64,000 nt of DNA from UBA8958 sp964571695 (GTDB lineage: Bacteria; Desulfobacterota; Syntrophia; Syntrophales; UBA8958), in contig CAZNDG010000001.1 in assembly GCA_964571695.1 (NCBI GenBank), forward strand, positions 62,001-126,000, read 5' to 3'. Under the pieces are notes generated by a model. The model was not told where the DNA came from and did no database searches. It was given only the letters and a program-made list of their open reading frames with translations. Position 1 is the stretch's first letter. Every line of letters starts with the position of its first letter. Position numbers and translations under genes: made by a program. Positions 42,860 to 51,496 of this stretch are shown piece by piece.

Positions 42860-44056
42860 TCATTTCAAAAAATTCAGGATCGTGTTGTTTTGGATCCGCG
42901 CCGCCACTTCATAACAGGCCTGCAGCGCCACCTGCTTCGCGGCTATCTGGGTGGCCAGATCGGCGATATCGGCGTCCTCGATGTCGGAAACCATGGTCGT
43001 GATGCTCTGGTCCATCCCTTCCAGGGTGTTTTTGGTCATCTCCATGCGTTTTGCCGCGGCGCCGCTTTTGGCCACCGCCAGAGTCACCTGTTCCCGAGCC
43101 CCGTTCAATTTGTCGATCTGGGCGGCGATATCGGCGGGTTTATTGTTCTCCAGGGCAGCCTTGAGGTCCGTGAGGACCTGGAAGATATCCACGCTGCCTT
43201 GGCCCTGATTCGTGAAGGCCTCTTCTCCCGAGACATTATAGACGGCAGTGGCGTTTTTCCCGAGAGAAACGGAAAGGTCTTCACCGTTGCCTTGGTAATA
43301 ACCCGGGCCATAGGCGTTCAGGTAAAAGACGTCTCCGGAGGCAAAGGCTCCCTTCTCGAAGGTCATGTTCATGCCGTCGCCGAGGGTGATCGTAGCGGCC
43401 AGGGCGCCCGGTTCACTTATATCCCCCCAGTTCCTGCCGCCATCGGTGGATAATCGATAGGTCGCATCGCCTTCGGCGCCGCCTTCAACTATTTTCACAA
43501 CAAACGATTTGTTGCCCTTCCCGGTGTAGGCCCCTCCCTTTGTCACTTCGCCGGCATAGGTATTACGGGAGGCGGCGGTAGGTTCATCCGTTTTCGCCTC
43601 CTGAAAGGTGGAAGAAAAGGGCTGGGCATCCGTCCGTGATCCGGCGAAGAGATACCGGTCTCCCATCTTGGTATTGGCCAGGGAAACCATCTGATCGTAC
43701 AGCGCCTGAACGTTCTGGGCGGCGATCTTGCGGCTCGCGGCATTGGCCGTGGCCGAGGATTGGGAAACGGCCAGTTCGCCGGCGTTGACCAAAAGATCAT
43801 GGGCGCTGTTAAGCGTTGACTCTGTCATCGAAAGCCAGGATTCGGTATCGCTGGCATTCTTAAGATAATCGGCGATGTCGGCCTTCGTCTTCTTGAAATC
43901 CACAAGCTGGGAAGAACCGAGGGCATCATCGGAGATTCTGTTTATCTTTTTCTGGCTGGCAAGCTTTTCCATCACCTCGCTGTACTGACGCTGAATGGTG
44001 AACATATTGCCTACCGCCGTTTGGTAACGCATATTGTCGGTGATCCTTATGCTCAT
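42860..44056 (-). CDS. flgL: Flagellar hook-filament junction protein FlgL
   Basis: 398 residues. The flagellin-like N-terminus (RITDNMRYQTAVGNMF, LASQKKINRISDD) and C-terminal helix (MVSDIEDADIADLATQIAAK, then LNFLK) are visible. The middle of about 130 residues is variable. It forms the distal junction layer between hook and filament, on top of FlgK. It begins 11 bp after flgK in the flgN-flgK-flgL-csrA-fliW run. Confidence 0.95.
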   Translation of the reverse strand: MSIRITDNMRYQTAVGNMFTIQRQYSEVMEKLASQKKINRISDDALGSSQLVDFKKTKADIADYLKNASDTESWLSMTESTLNSAHDLLVNAGELAVSQSSATANAASRKIAAQNVQALYDQMVSLANTKMGDRYLFAGSRTDAQPFSSTFQEAKTDEPTAASRNTYAGEVTKGGAYTGKGNKSFVVKIVEGGAEGDATYRLSTDGGRNWGDISEPGALAATITLGDGMNMTFEKGAFASGDVFYLNAYGPGYYQGNGEDLSVSLGKNATAVYNVSGEEAFTNQGQGSVDIFQVLTDLKAALENNKPADIAAQIDKLNGAREQVTLAVAKSGAAAKRMEMTKNTLEGMDQSITTMVSDIEDADIADLATQIAAKQVALQACYEVAARIQNNTILNFLK

Positions 44057-44067
44057 CTTGCCCGCTC

Positions 44068-45465
44068 CTATCGCACCAGACTCATCAGGGTTTCCATCAT
44101 CTCGTCCACCACCTGGCAGAGTTTACCGGCGGCATTGTAGCCCATCTGATATTTGATCAGATTCATCATCTCCTCATCCACGGACACACCGGAAATGCCC
44201 TCACGCTGATTTGTCAATTGATTGAGGACATTGGCCTGATATTCCGAATTCCGGCCTGCTTCCGCCACATCCCGGGCCACCTGGCCGATAAGGGACGCAT
44301 AAAAAGAACTCAGCGTGGCCTGGCCGCCGTTCATAAGCAACTCATCCTTAAGGGCGGCGATCGCCGCGGCCTGATCGCCGTCACCCGCTACGGTCGCGGA
44401 GGCGGCGATCCGTCCCGAATCGGCAAGAATCGCACCGCTGATGGCCATATCCCGGGCATAGGCCTTGGAGTTTTCCGGAATGGTGATGAAGAAATCGCCC
44501 CCCGCATTGCGTTTGGCGTCGAAACCCCGGCGGTGGATCTCGTTGACCTGGTCCATTATCGTCCCGGCCATGTCATCGAGCCTGGCCATGTATTCCGGAA
44601 TTATGCGGTCCCGGATATCCAACAAGGAACCGAGCTTCCCCTTGCCCGGCAACAGAAATGCATTGACGTTTTCCCCGGTCGCCGAATAAACGACATCCGG
44701 AAATACTGCGGAGCCGCTTTTCTTCAGGGCCAGTCCATGACTCATATCACCTTCCACCAAGGGTTTGCCGTTGGCAAGGTAGATGTTCAGGGAACTGTTG
44801 GCACCTTCGATATACTGGCAGTTGATCAACCCGCAGAGCTTTTTCAAAACAACGTTGCGTTCGTCCAGCAGTTGGTTCGCCTCTCCGGAGGTGTCTGAAA
44901 TCTGGCCGATCTGCCTGTTCAGGGAGGCGATCTCCCCGGTATAGACATTGATATCCGCCAGCGTGTTCTTGATGGTGTCGTTGGCGCTCATCTGGAGTTC
45001 GTAAAGCTGATTGCCATAGGAATTGAACATGCCCGCCATTTCCTGACCCACTGATGCGAGGGCATCCCGCTCCACCTTGCCGGCGGGATTTCCGGCCACA
45101 TCGTCCCAGGCGCTCCAGAAGCGGCTCATCACATCATTGAGTTTGCGTCCGTTGGTCTCGTCGAGGACGGTTTCCACCCGCTTGAGCATGTCGTTCTTTG
45201 CTTCCCCGGCTCCGACCTTCTGGGATTGCTCGGCAATCTGCATCTCCGTGTAACTGTCGAACATCCGGTCTATTTTTTCGACTCTGACACTCAGTTGCGC
45301 CGAGGCCGATTTGGCGTTCACCGTGCCACTGGCCACCATCAAAGCCCGCTGGCGGGTGTATCCAGGGGTGTTGACATTGGAGATGTTGCCGCCCGTGACG
45401 TCCATGGCCAACTGGTAGGAGAGCATGGCATCTTTCGAGACGTTGAGGAGACTGCTTATGGACAT
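44068..45465 (-). CDS. flgK: Flagellar hook-associated protein FlgK
   Basis: 465 residues, at the short end of the family (E. coli 547). N-terminal LLNVSKDAMLSYQLAMDVTG with NISNVNTPGYTRQ is the rod/hook signature. The C-terminus (MMNLIKYQMGYNAAGKLCQV) is the axial-protein helix. The missing length is in the variable outer domain. It forms the first junction layer on the hook. It starts seven bases after flgN. Confidence 0.95.
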   Translation of the reverse strand: MSISSLLNVSKDAMLSYQLAMDVTGGNISNVNTPGYTRQRALMVASGTVNAKSASAQLSVRVEKIDRMFDSYTEMQIAEQSQKVGAGEAKNDMLKRVETVLDETNGRKLNDVMSRFWSAWDDVAGNPAGKVERDALASVGQEMAGMFNSYGNQLYELQMSANDTIKNTLADINVYTGEIASLNRQIGQISDTSGEANQLLDERNVVLKKLCGLINCQYIEGANSSLNIYLANGKPLVEGDMSHGLALKKSGSAVFPDVVYSATGENVNAFLLPGKGKLGSLLDIRDRIIPEYMARLDDMAGTIMDQVNEIHRRGFDAKRNAGGDFFITIPENSKAYARDMAISGAILADSGRIAASATVAGDGDQAAAIAALKDELLMNGGQATLSSFYASLIGQVARDVAEAGRNSEYQANVLNQLTNQREGISGVSVDEEMMNLIKYQMGYNAAGKLCQVVDEMMETLMSLVR

Positions 45466-45472
45466 GGCTTTC

Positions 45473-45985
45473 TCAACCCCGCTTATTGATGAGTTTGCCG
45501 TTCAGGCAACCCGGTTGTATTTGACCGTTGCTCACATAACCGTTCTGGGGGGTCAAAATCTGGCGAAAATAGCTGAACCAGCTTTTTGCGTATAGAAGCG
45601 ATTCTTCGGCAAGTCGCTGATTCTCCCGGTTGAGGGTTTTTATCTTCAGCGCCATTTCTCCAAGTTCCTCCTGGAACCTTTGCAATCGTTCCCGCTGGGG
45701 CAGATGTAGGTAGTTCATCAGGTAAGACAAGTTTATTGTTTCCGGGGAAGCCTTTAGATACCCGGCGATCTGCCTGACCAGATTAATCCGGGAACGCTCC
45801 AATAAGGCCGCCCGGTTTACCATGTCCTCTTTCATCTGATTGTTTTGCGATAAAACCGGGAGCGAGGAAAGGATGAGGGCATTTTTTTCCTTCCGGAGAA
45901 GTCCCTCCATCTCCCGATAGACCGTTAACTCGCTATCCAGAACCGAAAAGAGAGAATCATAGAGGAGTGATAAATTACGATCCAT
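45473..45985 (-). CDS. flgN: FlgN-type chaperone for FlgK/FlgL
   Basis: 170 residues, helical and charged (LFSVLDSELTVYREMEGLLR, KNALILSSLPVLSQNNQMKE). Position directly before flgK and this pattern identify FlgN, which keeps FlgK and FlgL unfolded for export. First gene after a sigma-54 promoter. Confidence 0.85.
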   Translation of the reverse strand: MDRNLSLLYDSLFSVLDSELTVYREMEGLLRKEKNALILSSLPVLSQNNQMKEDMVNRAALLERSRINLVRQIAGYLKASPETINLSYLMNYLHLPQRERLQRFQEELGEMALKIKTLNRENQRLAEESLLYAKSWFSYFRQILTPQNGYVSNGQIQPGCLNGKLINKRG

Positions 45986-46045
45986 GGCGGCAAGCTCCTG
46001 AAATATTCCTCGTTGTTGTTATAAATTGGTCTTTGCTTTACCCCT

Positions 46046-46061
46046 TGCAAACACCATACCA
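46046..46061 (-). promoter_or_regulatory. Sigma-54 promoter of flgN-flgK-flgL-csrA-fliW
   Basis: Minus strand TGGTATGGTGTTTGCA: GG and GC at the correct distance. The predicted start is about 46035, 50 nt before the flgN ATG. Confidence 0.7.
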
Positions 46062-46137
46062 TGAAAACGGCCAGGCAGTTTTTCGTTAGTTGCGAATATT
46101 ATTGGTATATTTTGGTAATTATTATGAGGGAGAGAGA

Positions 46138-46168
46138 TAAACGGCGGTCTTATGTGAACCGCCGTTTA
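46138..46168. terminator. Perfect hairpin downstream of flgM
   Basis: TAAACGGCGGT / ACCGCCGTTTA with a nine-base loop, 39 bp beyond the flgM stop on the minus strand. The strand lacks a T-run after it, so it may slow or end transcription or protect the transcript end. Confidence 0.45.
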
Positions 46169-46206
46169 TCGAGAGGGGAAATTTTTTCCTATGGTGATTT
46201 GAACCT

Positions 46207-46515
46207 TCATGCAAAAATGTCCAGCAGGTTTTCTCCAACCATTTTCTTCAGGATATCCTCAGCGGGAACGCGATAGGAACCGTTGTCTATCCGGCGCTGC
46301 AATTCTTGAATCTTTTCCTCCCTGATTTCCGGGCTGCCATCCACGATTCCCTTGATTTGGCCGTATTCCTTAGCCTGATTGGAGATGTCCACCTTCTCTT
46401 CCGGAATGGAAGAACCCTGGATGGCACCCTTACCGCTTACGCCCCTGGCGGCTTCATTTTTCTGATACTGCTGGATCAACTGCAGCGTCGAATCCCTGCC
46501 TTCGGTAATCTTCAT
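46207..46515 (-). CDS. flgM: Anti-sigma-28 factor FlgM
   Basis: 102 residues. The C-terminal part (REEKIQELQRRIDNGSYRVP followed by AEDILKKMVGENLLDIF) is the sigma-28-binding region of FlgM; the N-terminal half is disordered and polar with EEKVDISNQAKEY. It holds FliA inactive until exported through the finished hook. It has its own sigma-28 promoter, so FliA controls its own inhibitor. It stands alone between the flgN and flgJ operons. Confidence 0.93.
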   Translation of the reverse strand: MKITEGRDSTLQLIQQYQKNEAARGVSGKGAIQGSSIPEEKVDISNQAKEYGQIKGIVDGSPEIREEKIQELQRRIDNGSYRVPAEDILKKMVGENLLDIFA

Positions 46516-46550
46516 GGAGCACCTCTTGTAACAGTCTTCTTTTAAATCCT

Positions 46551-46578
46551 ATATCGGCACATGGCCGGGAAAACTTAA
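46551..46578 (-). promoter_or_regulatory. Sigma-28 promoter of flgM
   Basis: Minus strand: TTAAGTTT (46571-46578), 12-bp spacer, GCCGATAT (46551-46558). The predicted start is about 46544, 29 nt before the ATG. Confidence 0.7.
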
Positions 46579-46596
46579 CTCCGCCAGGCAATTTTT

Positions 46597-46914
46597 TTAT
46601 TTCGTTACCTTTTGCGGAGCTATGGCTTTGATTGCGTGCTCGTAAAGTATCTTTTGCAGCCCCAGACCTCCGTTCCTCTTTGAGAATTCCTCGGCAACAT
46701 TCTGATCCATGATCATGTTCCAGGAATCGTCCTTCACGCTTTTCGGAAAAAGGCCTCCCGGAGGTATTGTCCGGCGCATGGTTTTGAACAATTCATATAC
46801 AAAGAGGGCTTCAAAATCGGCGCAGGCCTTTTTCAACTGCTTTTCCTTCTCCGGGGTCAGGACGTTGCCGCCCTTTCCCTTGGCCGCCGTAGCAGTCGCG
46901 GACGCTATTTCCAT
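46597..46914 (-). CDS. flgJ: Rod-binding protein FlgJ, N-terminal domain only
   Basis: 105 residues containing the rod-binding domain (KACADFEALFVYELFKTMRR, WNMIMDQNVAEEFSKRNGGL). The muramidase domain of enteric FlgJ is absent, as in most deltaproteobacteria. It chaperones or caps rod assembly in the periplasm. It begins two bases after flgI, last gene of the flgF-G-A-H-I-J operon. Confidence 0.92.
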   Translation of the reverse strand: MEIASATATAAKGKGGNVLTPEKEKQLKKACADFEALFVYELFKTMRRTIPPGGLFPKSVKDDSWNMIMDQNVAEEFSKRNGGLGLQKILYEHAIKAIAPQKVTK

Positions 46915-46916
46915 AA

Positions 46917-48095
46917 TCAGATTATCCTCAATTCCGCCTGCAGCGCCCCGGCGGCCTTAATGGTCTGAAGGATCGTAATGAGGTCCCGGGGAGAAACGCC
47001 GATGGCATTAAGGGCCTGGACAACTTCCTGAATCGTTACCGCCTGGGGGAGCATGAGCAGTTGTTTCTTTTCCTCCGCCACCTTGACGTCGGTGTCCTTC
47101 GTAACCACCGTCTGACCTCCCGGCGCCATAACCGTACCCCCCTTCTCATCCACTATGGTCGGCCGCGCGGCCCGGTGTGCGGAAGGCGAAAACGGCAGCG
47201 GCTGGGATACGTTGACGTTTTCCTTGATGGTTATGCTCAGGTTGCCGTGGGCGATGGCCACTGTTGATATCCGTACATATTCTCCCATGACGACCGTGCC
47301 GGTCTTTTCATTGAGCACCACTACCGCCGACATCGACACCGGAACATCGATATTTTCTATTTCGGAGATGATGGTGGTCAGGCTGGCAAGGTATGAATCA
47401 TCCACGTGGATCACCACGGTTCCCGAGTCTTTGGCATAGGCGCTGATGCTGCTGCCCATCAGAGTGTTCAATCGGTTTGCCATCTGCTTTACCGTAGTGA
47501 AATCCGGATTGTATAGGTTCAAGGCGAATGTCTTGGCATTGGCGAAATCCGTTTCCACTTCCCGTTCCACCAATGCCCCGCTGGCCACGATACCTACCGT
47601 GGTCTGATTCTTGACCACCGAGGCATTGGCGCCGCCGGCGGAGAATCCCCCCAGCAATATGGGGCCCTGGCAGACGGCATATATCTCGCCGTCGGGGGCG
47701 CGCAGAGGGGTCATGATCAGCGTGGATCCCTGGAGGCTGGTTGCATCTCCCATAGAAGAGACCGTGCAGTCGATCCGGGTGCCGTTTTTGGCAAAAGGCG
47801 GAAGATTGGCGGTAACCATCACCGCCGCGGTATTCTTGGACTTGACATCGATGATGCGGTCCCGCATGTGGACTCCCTGACGGGTCAACATATTGGCGAT
47901 CGTCTCCCGCGTATAACCGTTTTTCACATCGTCTCCCGTCCCCATCAATCCCACGGCCAGTCCGTAACCCACAAGCTGGTTGGACCTGACGCCGCCGATC
48001 CCGCAGATGTCCTTGATTCGCGCCCCCTGGACCTGGGATGCAGTTACGCCCATAACGACCAGAAGGAGGAAGAAGATTTTTCCGAATTGCTTCAT
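46917..48095 (-). CDS. flgI: Flagellar P-ring protein FlgI
   Basis: 392 residues. A Sec signal peptide (residues 1-24, hydrophobic FFLLLVVMGVTAS, cleavage near VQGA) is followed by RIKDICGIGGVRSNQLVGYG, the FlgI signature. VNMIAPGGQTVVTKDTDVKV-like and EVVQALNAIGVSPRDLITIL near the C-terminus are also typical. It forms the periplasmic P-ring around the rod. The operon is behind the sigma-54 promoter at 51037. Confidence 0.96.
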   Translation of the reverse strand: MKQFGKIFFLLLVVMGVTASQVQGARIKDICGIGGVRSNQLVGYGLAVGLMGTGDDVKNGYTRETIANMLTRQGVHMRDRIIDVKSKNTAAVMVTANLPPFAKNGTRIDCTVSSMGDATSLQGSTLIMTPLRAPDGEIYAVCQGPILLGGFSAGGANASVVKNQTTVGIVASGALVEREVETDFANAKTFALNLYNPDFTTVKQMANRLNTLMGSSISAYAKDSGTVVIHVDDSYLASLTTIISEIENIDVPVSMSAVVVLNEKTGTVVMGEYVRISTVAIAHGNLSITIKENVNVSQPLPFSPSAHRAARPTIVDEKGGTVMAPGGQTVVTKDTDVKVAEEKKQLLMLPQAVTIQEVVQALNAIGVSPRDLITILQTIKAAGALQAELRII

Positions 48096-48130
48096 CGCCT
48101 TGACCTCATGCAGTAATTAAGGTGTGGCAC

Positions 48131-48832
48131 TCAAAACGGCCATACCCAATCAAGGATCCGGGTTCCCCACCCCGGCCGCGACTTGTCGTCAATGATCCCG
48201 GAACCGGTATAGATGATCCTGGCATCGGCAAGATGTTGTGAATAAACGTGATTCGTCGCCGACACATCCTGGGGCCGGACGATGCCGGTGATGATGATAT
48301 ACTGGTCCTCCGCATTGATGGTTACCTGTTTTCGCCCTTCCACCACAAGATTGCCGTTGTCCATCACCTGAATCACCCGTCCGGAGATTCTCGCCACCAG
48401 GGTGTTCCCGCGACTGGTATCTCCGGCTCCCTTCATGGAGTTGGACGAGGAACCTCCCGCGGCGATCTGGGCCCCCATGTTGGGATTGGCCTTGATGATG
48501 GACGTATCGATGCCGAACAGGGCGGAGATCCGGGCATCCGTCGATGTCTGCCTGCTGGTGTTGGTCGCCGCCTTGTTCAGACCCGTGGACGACTCGTCGA
48601 TGATGATGGTTATGGAGTCATTGACATAACGCGCCTTGTAATCGGCAAAAAGATTGTTGTGGTTGTTCTCCCCTGTCCAGAGGGATCCGGGCGCCGTCTT
48701 CACCTTCGGGGTGGGAACCGCTTTCGGCAGCGTGGAATAATAATCCTTTTTGATGGCATGTTCGGATACGCATCCCAAGAGCGCCGAGATGAGGAGCCCG
48801 CAGGCCATAATCCTAAAAATCGACGACCACAT
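48131..48832 (-). CDS. flgH: Flagellar L-ring lipoprotein FlgH
   Basis: About 233 residues. Lipoprotein signal with lipobox LLGC (Cys21). The mature part holds DSITIIIDESSTGLNKAATN, SFKGxG-like SMKGAGDTSRGNTLVARISG, and NLVVEGRKQVTINAEDQYII with GIVRPQDVSATNHVYS, all FlgH motifs. Outer-membrane ring. The ATG at 48832 has AAGGGTGAGA upstream and overlaps the flgA end by 20 bp; an ATG at 48856 lacks such a site. Confidence 0.95.
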   Translation of the reverse strand: MWSSIFRIMACGLLISALLGCVSEHAIKKDYYSTLPKAVPTPKVKTAPGSLWTGENNHNNLFADYKARYVNDSITIIIDESSTGLNKAATNTSRQTSTDARISALFGIDTSIIKANPNMGAQIAAGGSSSNSMKGAGDTSRGNTLVARISGRVIQVMDNGNLVVEGRKQVTINAEDQYIIITGIVRPQDVSATNHVYSQHLADARIIYTGSGIIDDKSRPGWGTRILDWVWPF

Positions 48833-49559
48833 GGTTCTCACCCTTGACCTTCGCATATATGATCCGGTTCGACGACATATTCTTGATCCTCACCAGGGCG
48901 TCTTTGACGCCGTCCTCTTCGCAGATGGCCAGGGTGGAGATTTGGATGGCGCCTCGGTCAAGTTGGAGCCGCACGACTTTTCCCCGCTTGACAAGCTTGG
49001 GTTCCTGGAGCATGTAGGTCGTAATCTCTCCTCCCGCCGGAACGTTAACCACGAGTCTTTTCCCCTCCACCTGATCCACGGAGTTCAGAAGTTTAGGATC
49101 TATCCGCCGTACCCACTTCTTCTTTACCTGGACTTCATCGGCGGAGAGGATACGGTTGCCTTGCAATGTCCCGCCGGCCACGACCACATCCCGGGCAACC
49201 TCGATACGGGCATGAACGGTGAAAGAACGGCGTTGTCCTTTCCGGTCCGCCAACCGCACCATAACCGGCACCTCGCCCACATACTCACCGGTGCCGCTCT
49301 TTTCGATATCCATTTGCAGACCCCGCTCCTGAAGGCAGGATACGTCGGGCAAGAGACTGGGGAGTTCAATACGCGCCTCCCGTGCCGGCCAGGGCATGTT
49401 CCTTTCTATGTAACGCCGCACCTCTTCCCGGATTCGGACATCATTCACGGCCCCGGCTTCCGCGGGCCTCATCCCGAAAAGAAATACACTAACGCTTGAG
49501 ATTGTTAACAATACCCAGCATAGCGTCGGCAGTCTGAACCGCTTTAGAATTGATTTCAT
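48813..49559 (-). CDS. flgA: P-ring assembly chaperone FlgA
   Basis: About 248 residues. Signal peptide (CWVLLTISSVSVFLF, cleavage near AEAGA), then the SAF-like domain (VVVAGGTLQGNRILSADEVQ) and C-terminal part (VRIKNMSSNRIIYAKVKGEN). FlgA escorts FlgI in the periplasm. The signal peptide is encoded inside the 3' end of flgG: the start at 49559 (AGAGGAAT upstream) lies 71 bp within flgG. A later start at 49472 would remove the signal peptide and so is unlikely. Confidence 0.88.
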   Translation of the reverse strand: MKSILKRFRLPTLCWVLLTISSVSVFLFGMRPAEAGAVNDVRIREEVRRYIERNMPWPAREARIELPSLLPDVSCLQERGLQMDIEKSGTGEYVGEVPVMVRLADRKGQRRSFTVHARIEVARDVVVAGGTLQGNRILSADEVQVKKKWVRRIDPKLLNSVDQVEGKRLVVNVPAGGEITTYMLQEPKLVKRGKVVRLQLDRGAIQISTLAICEEDGVKDALVRIKNMSSNRIIYAKVKGENHVVVDF

Positions 49560-50274
49560 AATTCCTCTGACCTGCAATCATCTTTACCATTTCGTCGATA
49601 ACGTTGACATTCGACATCTCGAGAAAAAACTGGGTAATGGCGCCGCGCCCGTCGGCATTGGGATTTCCCACCGTGGGCTCCCCGGACGCTTCGGTCTTGT
49701 CAAAGAGATTCCTGCCGATACTGGTCAGTCCCGCGGTATTCACAAAACGGGCCAGTTGAATCTGGCCTACCTGGGATATGTTTCCCTGCTGGTCCGTCAC
49801 CGATACGGCACCAGTCTTGTCCACCGTGATCGTCACCGCCGTGTTCGGAATCGTGATGCTCGGCGTCACCAACAGACCCTCGGAATTGACGATATTTCCC
49901 TCCTTGCTGAGCTTGAAATTTCCCGCCCGGGTGTAATACGTGCGGCCGGTCCCGCTGTCGATCTGGAAAAAGCCGTCCCCCTCGATAGCCCAGTCCAGAC
50001 TGTTTCCGGTTTGTACGAAATCCCCCTGGCTGAACATCTTTTGAGTCGATATGGGCTTTACGCCCATGCCGACCTCTATGCCCGCCGGCAGTTGAATACC
50101 CGTGGCCGAGGTGGAGCCGGCCTTGGTAAAAACCTGATACATCAGATCCTGAAAATTGGCCCGGGATTTCTTAAAGCCATAGGTATTGATATTCGCCAGA
50201 TTGTTGGCCACGACATCCTGATCCAACTGTTGCGCCGCCATGCCTGTCGCCGCCGTATATAGCGATCTGATCAT
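49489..50274 (-). CDS. flgG: Distal rod protein FlgG
   Basis: 261 residues, usual length. MIRSLYTAATGMAAQQLDQD, NLANINTYGFKKSRANFQDL and the C-terminal EMSNVNVIDEMVKMIAGQRN with YEINSKAVQTADAMLG are the rod/hook family boxes. It forms the distal rod. Its last 71 bp also encode the signal peptide of FlgA in another frame. Confidence 0.96.
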   Translation of the reverse strand: MIRSLYTAATGMAAQQLDQDVVANNLANINTYGFKKSRANFQDLMYQVFTKAGSTSATGIQLPAGIEVGMGVKPISTQKMFSQGDFVQTGNSLDWAIEGDGFFQIDSGTGRTYYTRAGNFKLSKEGNIVNSEGLLVTPSITIPNTAVTITVDKTGAVSVTDQQGNISQVGQIQLARFVNTAGLTSIGRNLFDKTEASGEPTVGNPNADGRGAITQFFLEMSNVNVIDEMVKMIAGQRNYEINSKAVQTADAMLGIVNNLKR

Positions 50275-50290
50275 TGTTTCCTCCTCATGG

Positions 50291-51001
50291 TTACACGAGT
50301 TTGCCGACCCGGCCGGTTGATTGCTTGTCCTCGTCGCTGATGGTCTGCATGACTCTTTGATAACTCTCCACAGTCCGCTGAATGTCGATCATGTTGACCA
50401 TCTCCCTGATTACGTTTACATTTGAAAGCTCAAGATAGGCCTGTTTGACCGCGGGAGCATCGATCCTGGCCGCCCTTTCCTCGGTCTGAAAATACCCCCC
50501 GTTGCCCCGCTTCAATCCTCTCATATTCTTGAAGCCGACGATATTCAACCGTCCCAGGGAGATCCCGTCCACTACCACCGAACCATCGTTTTCAATGTTC
50601 ACCACCTGTCCGTTTATCTGGAGTGGTCCCCCTTCGCCGAGGACCTTATCACCGGTCTGGGTGATCAGGAAACCGTCCCTATCCAGCGTGAAATCTCCTT
50701 TACGGGTATAGGCGACGCCGTTCACGGTCTGGATGGAAAAAAAACCTTCTCCGTTGAGGGCCAGATCAAAGATATTGCCGGTACGATTGATCATTCCAGG
50801 CCGAAAATCGATCTGCACACTTTCCATTTCCGCCCGGCCGTTGGCGGTTGCCGTTCCTCCCTGCGCCGCGTCTTCCAGGAACGAGAGATACTCCTGCTTG
50901 AAACCTGGTGTCCCGGCATTGGATATATTATTGGCCACGGCATCCATGCGTCGCATGGTATTGTGGCAGGCAACGGCGATTTCTTGAACATCGTAGTTCA
51001 T
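50291..51001 (-). CDS. flgF: Proximal rod protein FlgF
   Basis: 236 residues. N-terminal HNTMRRMDAVANNISNAGTP and C-terminal ELSNVNVIREMVNMIDIQRT are the rod-protein boxes; with flgG next, this is FlgF. First gene of the operon; the ATG at 51001 follows the sigma-54 promoter at 51037-51052 closely. It begins 16 bp before flgG. Confidence 0.93.
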   Translation of the reverse strand: MNYDVQEIAVACHNTMRRMDAVANNISNAGTPGFKQEYLSFLEDAAQGGTATANGRAEMESVQIDFRPGMINRTGNIFDLALNGEGFFSIQTVNGVAYTRKGDFTLDRDGFLITQTGDKVLGEGGPLQINGQVVNIENDGSVVVDGISLGRLNIVGFKNMRGLKRGNGGYFQTEERAARIDAPAVKQAYLELSNVNVIREMVNMIDIQRTVESYQRVMQTISDEDKQSTGRVGKLV

Positions 51002-51036
51002 ATTTCTCCCGGCCGAAATTGTTTTAATTCAGGATT

Positions 51037-51052
51037 TGCAATAGCCATGCCA
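51037..51052 (-). promoter_or_regulatory. Sigma-54 promoter of flgF-G-A-H-I-J
   Basis: Minus strand TGGCATGGCTATTGCA is a full consensus match. The predicted start is about 51026, 25 nt before the flgF ATG. Confidence 0.8.
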
Positions 51053-51190
51053 TGATCCTGACACAGAACGGCATGGGTCAGCGCATCTATTTCTGTATTT
51101 TAACGTAATGTTACGAATTACTTGTGAGGGGAGGCAAATGGGGAGGCGCCCCGTCGGGGCTGATAGGGAAAAAATTTCCCTAATGGTTCG

Positions 51191-51496
51191 TCAACGGTTT
51201 GACGTCTCCTCACGCCGTTTTTCATTGAGTGAATAGACAAACGCCAAAATCTCGGCGATGGCACGGTAAAGTTCACTGGGGATCTCCTCATCCAGATCGA
51301 GTCGGTAGAGTATCTGCACCAGATGCGGGTCGGCCTTGATCGGGACATCATGTTTACGTGCCATCTCGATGATCCTCTCCGCTATGAGTCCCCGACCCTT
51401 GGCGGTTATTCGGGGCGCCCGATCTTTTTTCGCATCGTACTGCAGGGCGGCGGCAAGAGGAGGAGATGCCGGCCGTGGCGGATTTTGTTCACGCAT
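51191..51496 (-). CDS. FlhB C-terminal-domain homologue
   Basis: 101 residues resembling only the cytoplasmic tail of FlhB (ALQYDAKKDRAPRITAKGRG, then LVQILYRLDLDEEIPSELYR and AIAEILAFVYSLN). It lacks the NPTH autocleavage motif and the membrane part. Such small homologues (FhlX/FlhB2-like) are known in many bacteria and can replace the processed FlhB tail. It overlaps the FliK-like gene by eight bases, which fits a role in the hook-length/export-switch step. Confidence 0.85.
   Translation of the reverse strand: MREQNPPRPASPPLAAALQYDAKKDRAPRITAKGRGLIAERIIEMARKHDVPIKADPHLVQILYRLDLDEEIPSELYRAIAEILAFVYSLNEKRREETSNR

Noticed and set aside
46061..46276. Plus-strand 71-codon frame between flgN and flgM
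   Set aside because: No ribosome-binding site; it covers the sigma-54 promoter, the hairpin and the end of flgM.
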